Positions 7,395 through 15,293 of a stretch of DNA of 17,452 bases are shown piece after piece. The DNA lies in NCBI GenBank assembly GCA_046086245.1, contig JBJSXB010000291.1:1-17452 (forward strand), given 5' to 3'. The DNA comes from F1-20-MAGs016 sp046086245 (GTDB lineage Bacteria > Planctomycetota > Planctomycetia > Pirellulales > UBA1268). The notes beneath the pieces were generated by a model. It saw nothing but the letters and a program-made list of their open reading frames with translations, was not told where the DNA came from and made no database searches. A program made the translations under genes and the position numbers. Positions within the stretch are counted from its first letter, which is position 1, and the number at the start of each line of letters is the position of its first letter.

Positions 7395-8978
7395 ATGCCG
7401 TCCACCGTCCGCCACGCCTTCCTCCTCGCGACCGCATTCGTCGGCGGCGCGGCGGTCATGGCGTCGGGTCACGAGCCGCCGGGCGCACCGCTGCTCACGA
7501 TCACGCTCACGGTCGATTTCGGCCCCGACCTCGGGCAGAACTTCGGCACCCTGTTCGAGGTCGCGGACGCGTCGGGGCGCCCGATCGCCGGCGCGGGATT
7601 TCCCGGCCTCTACAACACCACCAGCCGCGCCGATCGCCGGGCCCTCCAATGCTACGTCCGCCCGCCCGACGGTGGCGGCACGCCCCACTGCGAGACGTTG
7701 CCGCGCTTCGGCGCTGATACGGGCGTCGCCATCGGCGATCTCGACGGCCGGCTGTACGCGACCGGACACCGCGTCGATTCCCGCGCCCACGAGTGGGATC
7801 CGGACGACCGCACCTGGCGGTTGTCGACGCGATTCGGCAGCGGCGGTCTGCGGCACGGCGACGGCGCGATGGCTCTCGGCGACGGTCGTCTTTCCTTCCG
7901 GGACGACCGGGTGACCTTCGACGGCGCCGAGGTGCTCGCCGCCCCCGCCGGCGAGCACATCCACCACGTGTACTACGCACTCGGCCACCTGTTCTTCTTT
8001 CACGATCGCCCCGGCGACGCCGACGCGGGGGGATTCACCCGCATCGCCGCGATCCCCTGGAAGCCCGGCGATACCACGCCGCTCGACATCGGTCGCGCGG
8101 TCGTCTTTCCCACGAACGTGCCCCATGAAACCACCTGGAGCTGGGGCCAGTTGCGGGGCACGGTGCTCACCGTCACAAACCGCGGCACCGTGCTCGCCTT
8201 CGACGGCCGCGCCTGGCGCACGCTGCGCGAGCAGGACGGCAGGAGCTTCCAGGTGTATTCGATGCTCACCGTCGGCGATCGGTTGCTCCTCGGCCAGTAT
8301 CCCGACGGTTCGGTACACGAGTTCGACGGCGAATCGCTCCTGCGCCGGGAGCGCCGGCCGCCTCCGATGCCGGGGGTTGTCGCGTACGCCCGCGAAGCAC
8401 AGTCGATGGCGATCTACCGCGGCGACCTGTACGTGGGTGTCTGGCCATGGGCCGAGGTCTGGCGGCTCGACCGGCACCGCGACGAGTGGTCGCTGGTCCG
8501 ACGGCTCTTCGACCGACCCGATCCCAGCGATGCGGTCGGGCACCCGTTCGAAGGGGAGATCGTCGCCGCCAACGCGGCCCACGGCACGAAGCGGGTGATC
8601 AACGAGTGGGGGCAACGCGTCAGCGGCCTCACCGCCGTCGGCGCCGCGCTGTTCATGGCGACCTCGAACAAAGGGGGCCTGCCACGGCTCGCGGACGACA
8701 CGTTTCTCGACGACGACACGCTCGCCCAGTACGGCACGATCCACCGCCTCGTGCTGCCCGGTCATCTCTCCGTGCCCAGCCGCTGGGCCGCCGATCCGAT
8801 CCGGTACGAGTTCGTGTTCTCCGCCGACCGCCTGCGCGTCGTCGAGAATGGCCGGGAGTTGGGAATCGCTCCGGTCGATCCGGCGGCGAGCCGCGCGCTC
8901 GGGGAAGCCACGGTCGCGTGGGGTCGCGGCGTCTTCGGTCCGCTCGCCGGAACGCTGCTGACCCGGGCGACGGAGTGA
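7395..8978 (+). CDS. Exported protein of unknown function, propeller-like repeats
   Basis: I do not recognise a named family. The 527-residue protein begins with a short signal sequence (about residues 1-24, hydrophobic LLATAFVGGAAVMASG). Residues 35-75 contain FGTLFEVADASGRPIAGAGFPGLYNT-type sequence. From about 110 to 460 it shows recurring strand motifs of the Kelch or other beta-propeller type: GDLDGRLYATGHR at 114-126 with EWDPDDRTW, LTVTNRGTVLAFDGRAW at 258-274, LTVGDRLLLGQYPDGSVHEFDG at 291-312, and YRGDLYVGVWPWAEVWRLDR at 341-360. This fits an outer or periplasmic sensor, scaffold or binding protein rather than a recognisable enzyme. A G-run at 7384-7389 precedes the ATG at a suitable distance. 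It follows the DUF2330 gene by 41 bases, so the two are probably cotranscribed. Confidence 0.75.
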   Translation: MPSTVRHAFLLATAFVGGAAVMASGHEPPGAPLLTITLTVDFGPDLGQNFGTLFEVADASGRPIAGAGFPGLYNTTSRADRRALQCYVRPPDGGGTPHCETLPRFGADTGVAIGDLDGRLYATGHRVDSRAHEWDPDDRTWRLSTRFGSGGLRHGDGAMALGDGRLSFRDDRVTFDGAEVLAAPAGEHIHHVYYALGHLFFFHDRPGDADAGGFTRIAAIPWKPGDTTPLDIGRAVVFPTNVPHETTWSWGQLRGTVLTVTNRGTVLAFDGRAWRTLREQDGRSFQVYSMLTVGDRLLLGQYPDGSVHEFDGESLLRRERRPPPMPGVVAYAREAQSMAIYRGDLYVGVWPWAEVWRLDRHRDEWSLVRRLFDRPDPSDAVGHPFEGEIVAANAAHGTKRVINEWGQRVSGLTAVGAALFMATSNKGGLPRLADDTFLDDDTLAQYGTIHRLVLPGHLSVPSRWAADPIRYEFVFSADRLRVVENGRELGIAPVDPAASRALGEATVAWGRGVFGPLAGTLLTRATE

Positions 8979-8987
8979 ACACCCCGC

Positions 8988-9002
8988 ACCGCCGTCGGCG
9001 GT
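8988..9002. terminator. Hairpin between convergent genes
   Basis: ACCGCC at 8988-8993 and GGCGGT at 8997-9002 form a six-pair stem with a three-base loop, in the 30-base gap between the convergent propeller-like and aldehyde dehydrogenase genes. The location is right for a two-way transcription stop, but there is no T-run on either side, so the call rests mainly on position. Confidence 0.35.
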
Positions 9003-9008
9003 ACGGTA

Positions 9009-10481
9009 TCAGCCGGGCACCTGCGGCTTCGGCATCGAGATCACCCGCGTGTCGAGGAACTCGGCCAGCCCCTCCTGTCCGCCCTCGGCGCCGATGCCGC
9101 TCTCCTTCACACCCCCGAAGGGGATCTCCGCCTTGAGCGGGCGCCACTCGTTGACCCCGACGATCCCCACCTCGAGCGCCGACGCCACGGCGCGGCAGGA
9201 CGCCAGATCGGTGCCATAGACGTATCCCGCCAGGCCCGATGGCGTGGCGTTGGCCCGCTGCACCGCCTCGCGCACCGAACCGTATCGCACAAGCGCGATC
9301 ACCGGCCCGAAGATCTCCTCGCGGGCGACGCGCATCGCGTCGTCGACACCCACGAGCAGCGTCGGCGGGAAGAAACTGCCGCCCCGCAGGGATGGATCCG
9401 CGTCGTACCCGCGGTTCTCGGCGACCTTCCGCGCACCGTGGGCGACGGCGTCGGCGACGCGCCCCGCCACCTCGGCACAGGCCTGTGCGTGGATCAGCGG
9501 CCCGGCATCGACCCCCGCATCGCGGCCGTCGCCCACGCGCGCCGCCATCAATCGGTCGGCGATGGCCGCGACGAGCCTCGACTCGAGCGCGGCGGGCACG
9601 AACACCCGGTTGGCCGTCACGCACACCTGACCGGTCACGAACAGCTTGAGGCGCAGCAACTCCTCCGCCACGACGTCGGAATCGGCATCGGGAAGGACGA
9701 TGAACGGCGCGTTGCCGCCGAGTTCGAGCGACACGCGCTTGATCTGCGCCGCCGCCGCCGCCATCAACACGCGTCCGGTCGCCGTCGAACCGGTCAGGCT
9801 CAGCACCCGGACCGCGGGGTGGTCGGCGAGCACCGCGCCGATTTCGCCACCCCGCCCCGGCACCACCTGCAAAGCGTCGGGGGGCATCCCGGCCTCGACC
9901 AGCAACGGCACCAAGCCCAGTGCCACCAGCGGCGTCGCCTCGGCGGGCTTCCACACCGCGGTGCATCCGGCCGCGAACGCCGCGGCGATCTTCTTCGCCC
10001 CTTGCGCCAGCGGAAAGTTCCACGGCGTCACCAACCCCGCCACCCCGGCGGCGCGGCGCTCGACGATGAATTCCCGTCCCGGGTCGGAGTGGGCCTGAAG
10101 ACGGCCGGGGACCCGTCGCGCCTCCTCGCCGAACCACCGGAAAAAACTGGCCGCGTAGTCCACCTCGGCGCCCGCCTGCGCGAGCGTCTTGCCCTGCTCG
10201 GCGGTGATCAGCCGCGCGAACTCGTCGCGCCGGGCGACGAGCAGCGCCGCACAACCGGTCAACACCCTCCCGCGCTCGAAGGCCGACGCGCCGCTCCACG
10301 CCGGGAGCGCCGCCGCCGCCGCGTCGCAGGCGCGAGCCACGAGCATGGGGTCGGCCCGGCCGACTTCGGCGATCCGGCCGCCGGTGGCGGGATCGGTGAC
10401 CGCGAACCGCTCGTTCGTCGGGTGCCAACGGCCGCCGACCCAGGGCAGCGTCTCGAACCACAGCGGGGGCAACTCACGCAT
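9009..10481 (-). CDS. Aldehyde dehydrogenase, succinate-semialdehyde dehydrogenase-like
   Basis: The 490-residue enzyme oxidises an aldehyde to its carboxylate with NAD(P). Catalytic residues are all visible: N155 in TPWNFP, K178 in WKPAE, E253 in LELGG, C287 in GQVCVTANR, and E389 in EEIFGP. The cysteine segment and the ESGIGAEGGQEGLAEFLDTR end resemble the GabD/succinate semialdehyde subgroup, but this family is broad and the substrate remains open. The start is the ATG at 10481 because GAGGAG lies eight bases ahead; an in-frame GTG at 10505 is the alternative. It is the last gene of the minus-strand operon, 29 bases after the iron-type alcohol dehydrogenase, so the two probably act in sequence, alcohol to aldehyde to acid. 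Confidence 0.92.
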   Translation of the reverse strand: MRELPPLWFETLPWVGGRWHPTNERFAVTDPATGGRIAEVGRADPMLVARACDAAAAALPAWSGASAFERGRVLTGCAALLVARRDEFARLITAEQGKTLAQAGAEVDYAASFFRWFGEEARRVPGRLQAHSDPGREFIVERRAAGVAGLVTPWNFPLAQGAKKIAAAFAAGCTAVWKPAEATPLVALGLVPLLVEAGMPPDALQVVPGRGGEIGAVLADHPAVRVLSLTGSTATGRVLMAAAAAQIKRVSLELGGNAPFIVLPDADSDVVAEELLRLKLFVTGQVCVTANRVFVPAALESRLVAAIADRLMAARVGDGRDAGVDAGPLIHAQACAEVAGRVADAVAHGARKVAENRGYDADPSLRGGSFFPPTLLVGVDDAMRVAREEIFGPVIALVRYGSVREAVQRANATPSGLAGYVYGTDLASCRAVASALEVGIVGVNEWRPLKAEIPFGGVKESGIGAEGGQEGLAEFLDTRVISMPKPQVPG

Positions 10482-10510
10482 CCCGGGCACTCCTCGAAAG
10501 TTCACTGCCG

Positions 10511-11671
10511 TCAGGGCACGATCGTCAGCACCTCGCGGTAGATCGCTTCGGCGTCATCACTGGTCATCGCGCGGGGGTTGGGATCCATCAGCCGGCGGTT
10601 CGCCACCGCGTCGCGCGCAAGCACCGGTACCGTCGCCGCCGGCACCGCCGTGGCGCGGAGCGTCGCCAGCAAACCGATCGACTCCGCGAGCCGATCGAGC
10701 CGGTCGGCGAATGCCGCGGGGGCGAGCGTTCCCCAGCCCAGCGCCGCCGCCAAGACCGTCTGATCGACCGCACTGGCAGGGGCGTTGAACCGGGCCACGG
10801 CACCGACGAAGCTGCCCGTGATGACGCCGTGTGGCAGGTGAAAGCGCCCCCCGAGCGGCAGCGCGAGGGCGTGCACGGCGCAGCACGAGGAGTCGTTGAA
10901 GGCGATGCCGGCGAGGTGCGCCGACACCGCCATCGTGTCGCGGGCGTCGGTATCGTCGGGCGCGCGACAGACCCGTGGGAGGGCCGCACCGATGCCGCGT
11001 GCCGCCTCGAGCGCCAAGCCTCGGGCGAGCGGCGTCGCCACCCGGGCGGTGTACGCCTCGATCGTGTGGACGAGGGCGTCCATCCCGGCGGCGGCGGTCA
11101 CGTGTGCCGGCAGTCCGTCGGTGAGGGCGGGATCGACGATCGCGATCTCCGGCAGGAGCGCCGCATCGACGACCCCCACCTTCGTCCCACCTGCCGGGTC
11201 GGTGAGGATCGCGATCCGGGTCCCTTCCGATCCGGTCCCCGCGGTCGTCGGCACGAGCACGGTCGGCAGTCCGCGTCGTCCCACCCGGCCGATGCCGGCG
11301 CGGTCGGCCGCACGGCCACCGTGGGCCGCCACGATCGCGGCGACCTTCGTCGCGTCCATCACGCTCCCACCGCCGACCCCGATGACCACGTCGGCGGCCG
11401 CGGCGACGATGCGGGCGGCCAGGGCGTCGACGGCGTCGAAAGGGGGTTCGGCCGGCACGTCGGCGGCGATGGCCACGAGCAGACCGGCGGCGGCGAGCGG
11501 TTCCGACACCCTGGCGAGGAGGCCGGCCGCGGCGACTCCGGCGTCGGCCACCAGGAACACACGGCGCCACTCGGCCGCATGGCACAGATCCGCGATGCAC
11601 AGCGCGGCCCCGCGCCCCGTGACCACACGCCTCGGAAGATGGCGTTCGACGATGCCGGCCGACGGCGTCAT
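10511..11671 (-). CDS. Iron-containing alcohol dehydrogenase
   Basis: The 386-residue protein is a group III (FucO/4-hydroxybutyrate dehydrogenase-like) alcohol dehydrogenase, interconverting an alcohol and its aldehyde or ketone with NAD(P). The nucleotide loop is GVGGGSVMDATK at 98-109, and PTTAGTGSEGT is at 141-151. The metal ligands D198, H202, H267 and H281 sit in GMDALVHTIEAY, AVHALALPLGG and LPHG, with spacing close to that of E. coli FucO, so the site appears intact. The start is the inner ATG at 11671: GAGGAG at 11683-11678 is six bases ahead, while the outer ATG at 11677 directly abuts it. It lies 35 bases after the acyltransferase/acyl-ACP synthetase gene and 29 before the aldehyde dehydrogenase. 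Substrate unknown; neighbours allow either long-chain alcohols or a short hydroxyacid. Confidence 0.92.
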   Translation of the reverse strand: MTPSAGIVERHLPRRVVTGRGAALCIADLCHAAEWRRVFLVADAGVAAAGLLARVSEPLAAAGLLVAIAADVPAEPPFDAVDALAARIVAAAADVVIGVGGGSVMDATKVAAIVAAHGGRAADRAGIGRVGRRGLPTVLVPTTAGTGSEGTRIAILTDPAGGTKVGVVDAALLPEIAIVDPALTDGLPAHVTAAAGMDALVHTIEAYTARVATPLARGLALEAARGIGAALPRVCRAPDDTDARDTMAVSAHLAGIAFNDSSCCAVHALALPLGGRFHLPHGVITGSFVGAVARFNAPASAVDQTVLAAALGWGTLAPAAFADRLDRLAESIGLLATLRATAVPAATVPVLARDAVANRRLMDPNPRAMTSDDAEAIYREVLTIVP

Positions 11672-11706
11672 GGTCATCTCCTCGCGGCGGCGCGGCCGAC
11701 TCCCGC

Positions 11707-14352
11707 TCACCCCGCCACCGACTCGGTGACGAGGCCGCGCAGCGTCGTGTAGTCGGTCTTGCCGGTGCCGAGCACCGGGATCGCGTCGATCCGTCGCACC
11801 TCGTCGAGCCGCATCACGCCCCGGAACCCGCCCTCGAGCAGGATCGCCGCCGCCTCGCGCAGCGCGAGATCGAACGTCGTGAACAGCACGATGTGCCGCC
11901 CGTCGGGGGTCTCGATCCCCTCGACCGCCACCCGGGGCCCGGAGTCGTCGGGGGGGAAGCGTTTCTGGAACGGCTCCTCGAGCGCCGGCAAGGAGATCAT
12001 CTCCCCTCCCGCCTTGAGGAATCGCTTCAGTCGCCCGCGGAAATACAGATACCCGTCGGCGTCGGCGCTCACCAGGTCGCCGGTGCGGTACCAGGTGCGC
12101 CCCTGCGACTCGACGAACGGCGACGGCCCGTCGTGGCGGTGGTAGCCGGGAAACACCGACGGGCCGCGAACCAAGAGCATCCCCCCGGCCGCCGGGTCGA
12201 CCGGTTGGTGCGTCTCGGGATCGACGATCGTCACCTCCACGTTCCGCACCGGGCAGCCGATGCTCCCCGGCTTGGCGACGTCGAGCCGGTTCGCCGCCAC
12301 GACCGGCGAGCACTCGGTGATCCCGTAGCCCTCGAGGATCACCGCGTCGGGGGCGCGCTGCCCGCACCCCGCGAAGGTCGCCTCGGGGCACTTCTCGGCG
12401 CCGGTGATGATCCGTCGCAGACTCTTCATCTCCCCGCCCCGACAGGCGGCGAGCATGTAGCCGAGAAAGGTCGGGGTGGTGAACAAGAGCGACGGTTTCC
12501 AGGCGTCGATGAGCCTCACCAGCGCGTGGGCGTCGGTCGGGTCGGCGTGGCGCACGCTGCGGATCCCCGTCAGGTGCGGCATGACGACGTTGCCGGTGAG
12601 GCCGAAGGAATGGAACGGCGGCAGGAATCCGAGCAGCGAGTCGTCGGGCGTCGGCTGGAGCACTTCGAGGGCGTCGGACACGTTGGTGAGCAGGTTGCGA
12701 TGGGTCAGCGGCACCGTCTTGGGCGCGCTCTCGGAGCCGCTGGTGAACAGGTACACCGCCGGGTCGTCGCGATCCTGGCGCGGCAGGGCGCGGAGGAACG
12801 AGCCGCCGGCGAACTTGGCCCGGGCGAGCATGCCCAGCGCCTCGGCCTTGCCGATCCCTCCCTTGATGTCCTCGAGGAACTCGTAGACCGCCCCCTCGAC
12901 CGTGATGCCGAGCCGGTCGACGAGCTTGCGCGAGGTGACGATCCGGCGCGTCTCGGTGACGGCGATGCCGTGGGCGAGATTGGCCGGACCGGTGGTCCAG
13001 TTCATCATCACCGGCACCTTGCCCGCCATGTGCAAGGCGTAATAGACGATGTCGGCGGCCGCGCTCGCCGGCAGCATGACACCGACGTGCGCCTCGGGCC
13101 AGGCCGCGAAGCGCCGCGCCATCAACGCCGCGGCGACGAGGACGCGCTGCCGCGTCAGCAGGCCGGAGACGGCGTCGGCGACCGCCACGCGCCCGGGATC
13201 GGCGGCGACACGGCGGACGAACGCTTCGGTGATCGTGTCGGCGAGGAGGCGGGTGTCGCCACGGCCGGCGCGCGCGAACCAGGCGGCGGGCACGGTGGCC
13301 GCCTTGGCGGTGGTCCCGCCGCCACCGAGCCGCCCGTCGGCCAGCGCCCACAGCTGCCCGACCGTGTCGACCACCGCGTCGCTGTGGAACCCGAACTGCT
13401 GCTCGATCGCCAGGGCGACGTCCATCCGGTCGAGACTGTCGAGCCCGAGGGTCTCGAGCGTGGTGTCGGCGCGGAGCTCGTCGGGCCCGAACTCGCGCTT
13501 CAGATGGGTCGCGAGCAGGTTGTTGACCAGGCGCACCGTCTTCGGCGAGAGGCTCGCCGGATCGATACCGCCCCCGCCCGCGGCGCGGCCATACTCGCAG
13601 CCACTGGGCCCGAACAGCGCGTTGTAGCGGACGAAGCTCGGGACCTCGCCGCCGTCGGCGTCGTACCAGCGTTCGAGGAACGTGTTGAACGCCTCCCGCG
13701 ACTCCAGCGGTAGGCGTCCGCGCGGCACCACCTCGGCGTGCATGTGGACGCGGCGGCGCGGCAGGAAGACCAGCAGGCTCGCCAGGGCCCAGCCGAGCGA
13801 CCGGGCGATCGCGCCGCCGAGGTTCGGCAACTGTCCGTCGCGGGCGCAGCTGTACATGCTGCCGAATACGCCGCGTGTGCGGAGAAGCACGACCTGCGCC
13901 TGCGGGCAGCGCGAGACGAGCTCGTGCACGAGCCGTGCCGACCCGACCACCTCACGGTCGCCGCGCCGCAGCCGCCCCGATGGGTAGATGAGGAAGCTGT
14001 CGCCGGCGTCGACGCGGGCCACCACCGCGTCGATCAGCTCCTTGGTGCGCGCCGCCGCGTCGCGGCTCTGCGCCGTGAGATCGGGAACCTCGAAGGCGTC
14101 GACCAGCGCCATCAGCGGGCGCACCGGCGCGAGCCGGAAGACCCCCGAGAAGACCAGCGGGCGCAGCGACCGCCGGACGCGGACGTGCGACAGGACCAGC
14201 GGCGGATCGACGTAGGCGGGATGGTTGGGGAGGACGATCACCGGACCGGGCAGGTCGCGAAGCGCCTCCATCCCGTCGGTCGTGACGCGGTAGCGGAGGT
14301 GGAGGATCGGCCGCGCCACCGCCCAGAACCATTTGTCGAGCTGCCAGGCCAT
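11707..14352 (-). CDS. Fusion: acyltransferase - acyl carrier domain - acyl-ACP synthetase
   Basis: The 881-residue protein has three parts. Residues about 15-230 are a PlsC-type lysophospholipid acyltransferase with NHPAYVD at 43-49 and YPSGR at 123-127 (E. coli Aas has FPEGR). Residues about 272-342 are an acyl carrier domain with LGLDSLD at 302-308, S306 being the expected phosphopantetheine site. Residues about 375-881 are an AMP-forming acyl ligase with FTSGSESAPK at 536-545, EGYGITE at 674-680, YRTGDL at 755-760, FLKAGGEMISLPALEE at 778-793, and catalytic K865 in GTGKTDY. The first and third parts resemble E. coli Aas, which reacylates lysophospholipids through acyl-ACP, but that 719-residue protein lacks the carrier. 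GGAGG eight bases ahead supports the ATG. It heads the operon with the two dehydrogenases and is divergent from the regulator gene. Confidence 0.9.
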   Translation of the reverse strand: MAWQLDKWFWAVARPILHLRYRVTTDGMEALRDLPGPVIVLPNHPAYVDPPLVLSHVRVRRSLRPLVFSGVFRLAPVRPLMALVDAFEVPDLTAQSRDAAARTKELIDAVVARVDAGDSFLIYPSGRLRRGDREVVGSARLVHELVSRCPQAQVVLLRTRGVFGSMYSCARDGQLPNLGGAIARSLGWALASLLVFLPRRRVHMHAEVVPRGRLPLESREAFNTFLERWYDADGGEVPSFVRYNALFGPSGCEYGRAAGGGGIDPASLSPKTVRLVNNLLATHLKREFGPDELRADTTLETLGLDSLDRMDVALAIEQQFGFHSDAVVDTVGQLWALADGRLGGGGTTAKAATVPAAWFARAGRGDTRLLADTITEAFVRRVAADPGRVAVADAVSGLLTRQRVLVAAALMARRFAAWPEAHVGVMLPASAAADIVYYALHMAGKVPVMMNWTTGPANLAHGIAVTETRRIVTSRKLVDRLGITVEGAVYEFLEDIKGGIGKAEALGMLARAKFAGGSFLRALPRQDRDDPAVYLFTSGSESAPKTVPLTHRNLLTNVSDALEVLQPTPDDSLLGFLPPFHSFGLTGNVVMPHLTGIRSVRHADPTDAHALVRLIDAWKPSLLFTTPTFLGYMLAACRGGEMKSLRRIITGAEKCPEATFAGCGQRAPDAVILEGYGITECSPVVAANRLDVAKPGSIGCPVRNVEVTIVDPETHQPVDPAAGGMLLVRGPSVFPGYHRHDGPSPFVESQGRTWYRTGDLVSADADGYLYFRGRLKRFLKAGGEMISLPALEEPFQKRFPPDDSGPRVAVEGIETPDGRHIVLFTTFDLALREAAAILLEGGFRGVMRLDEVRRIDAIPVLGTGKTDYTTLRGLVTESVAG

Positions 14353-14503
14353 CGTCTCTCCCTCCGTCGCGATGCGGCATCTTCACCCCTGCCCCGCGAC
14401 ACGGCCAGATGGATTCCCCGCGGCTGTCCTCCGGCAGCCAACCTTCGGGGCGACGCCGGCGCACGATCGTCACGCCACGCCGCCCACGACCGTGGCGCGG
14501 CCC

Positions 14504-14529
14504 TGGCTCGGGTCTCGAACGGCGAGCCA
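14504..14529. repeat. 7-bp inverted repeat in the divergent intergenic region
   Basis: TGGCTCG at 14504-14510 and CGAGCCA at 14523-14529 are perfect complements separated by 12 bases. They lie in the 266-base gap between the lipid operon and the regulator gene. This could be a second protein site or a leader hairpin. With this base composition chance is a fair explanation. Confidence 0.3.
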
Positions 14530-14574
14530 CGCGGCGCTGGACCGCCTCCCGAGGCATCACGACCGGGGCTTATG

Positions 14575-14598
14575 TTGTCTTATTTGCAAAAAAGACAA
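14575..14598. promoter_or_regulatory. 24-bp palindromic operator, probable site for the adjacent winged-helix regulator
   Basis: The two 12-base halves (TTGTCTTATTTG and CAAAAAAGACAA) pair at 11 of 12 positions; the only mismatch is 14582 against 14591. It sits in the most AT-rich stretch noticed in the window (6 G/C of 29 bases from 14575 to 14603) and ends 20 bases before the regulator ATG. TTGTCT at 14575-14580 could also serve as a -35 box, so a bound dimer would block the promoter. Symmetry, length and position fit an autoregulatory operator for a dimeric ArsR-like protein. A role toward the divergent lipid operon, 222 bases away, is possible but unsupported by a second copy. Confidence 0.7.
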
Positions 14599-14618
14599 TT
14601 TTTGGCGATCATCAGGCC

Positions 14619-15293
14619 ATGGCGCGCAAGCCGATCCACTGCGTCACCGACCCGGCCGTCTGGAAGGTCCTGCTCGCACCGGTGCGCGCGGAGATCATGG
14701 AGACGCTGCGGATGCTCGCCCCCTGCGGGATCGCCGACGTCGCCCGCCAGCTCGATCGCCCCGCCGACTCGCTCTACCGCCACTTCGAGAAACTCGTCGC
14801 CACCGGTGTCGTGGTCGAGAAGGGCACGCGCCCGGCCGGCCGGCGCACGGAGCGGGTCTACGACCTCGTCGCCGACGATTTCAGCGGCCGGTTCGCCTCC
14901 TCGAGCCGTGCGGCCTCCAACGACGCCTACCGGACGACGGCGAAGACGATCCTCACGATGGCGGCGCGCACGTTCCGTAACGCGGCCGATGCCGGTGTCC
15001 TCGTCGGTCTCGGCCTCGACAAGCCCTGCAATACGCGCGCCTTTTTCGAGCACGTCTGGCTCACCGACGCCGACTTCACCGAGCTGAACAAGTTGTTGTT
15101 GTCCCTCAACACGTTCCTCAACTCCAAGAAGACGCCCAGCCCCACCACCCGCCTCCACCTCGTCGCGGTCCTCGCGGCGCCGATCGTCCGCCGCCGTGGT
15201 GCCGCCCGGGGCACCACGCCGGCGCGCCCGGCGGCCACCGCCCGAACCCGCCTTCCTGCCACGCGATCCACCCCGAGGACTCCCCCACGATGA
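14619..15293 (+). CDS. Winged-helix (ArsR-like) transcriptional regulator
   Basis: The 224-residue protein has an N-terminal winged helix: helices at about 12-34 (VWKVLLAPVRAEIMETLRML), a helix-turn-helix at 37-62 (GIADVARQLDRPADSLYRHFEKL), and a wing at 66-82 rich in basic residues (EKGTRPAGRRTERVY). Residues 100-190 are mostly helical and could form the dimer or sensing part. The last 34 residues are arginine, proline, alanine and threonine rich with no fold evident. ATG 14619 is chosen because the protein from here begins with the domain; the longer open frame upstream runs through the palindrome and is non-conserved in character. Its stop overlaps the ATPase start (ATGA), so it is translationally coupled to the transporter and probably controls it, and itself, through the palindrome just upstream. 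Confidence 0.85.
   Translation: MARKPIHCVTDPAVWKVLLAPVRAEIMETLRMLAPCGIADVARQLDRPADSLYRHFEKLVATGVVVEKGTRPAGRRTERVYDLVADDFSGRFASSSRAASNDAYRTTAKTILTMAARTFRNAADAGVLVGLGLDKPCNTRAFFEHVWLTDADFTELNKLLLSLNTFLNSKKTPSPTTRLHLVAVLAAPIVRRRGAARGTTPARPAATARTRLPATRSTPRTPPR

Noticed and set aside
7245..8765. A 506-residue minus-strand open frame opposite the propeller-like gene
   Set aside because: The plus-strand protein has a signal sequence, a ribosome site and repeated strand motifs; the reverse frame has none of these.
10511..13351. A single 946-residue minus-strand protein ending in the iron-type dehydrogenase
   Set aside because: Only the last 386 residues show the dehydrogenase; the rest is out of frame with the acyltransferase fusion on the same strand and is a shadow of it.
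11893..13713. A 606-residue open frame on the plus strand, opposite the acyltransferase fusion
   Set aside because: The minus strand carries clear catalytic motifs in the right order; the plus-strand frame is a composition effect.
14575..14603. Reading the palindrome plus five T as an intrinsic terminator
   Set aside because: No gene ends upstream on the plus strand, the stem is AT-rich, and it lies immediately before a start codon; an operator explains it better.
14409..14618. An upstream extension of the regulator gene by 70 codons
   Set aside because: It would place the palindrome inside the coding region, is arginine-rich without pattern, and the winged-helix domain begins right after the ATG at 14619.
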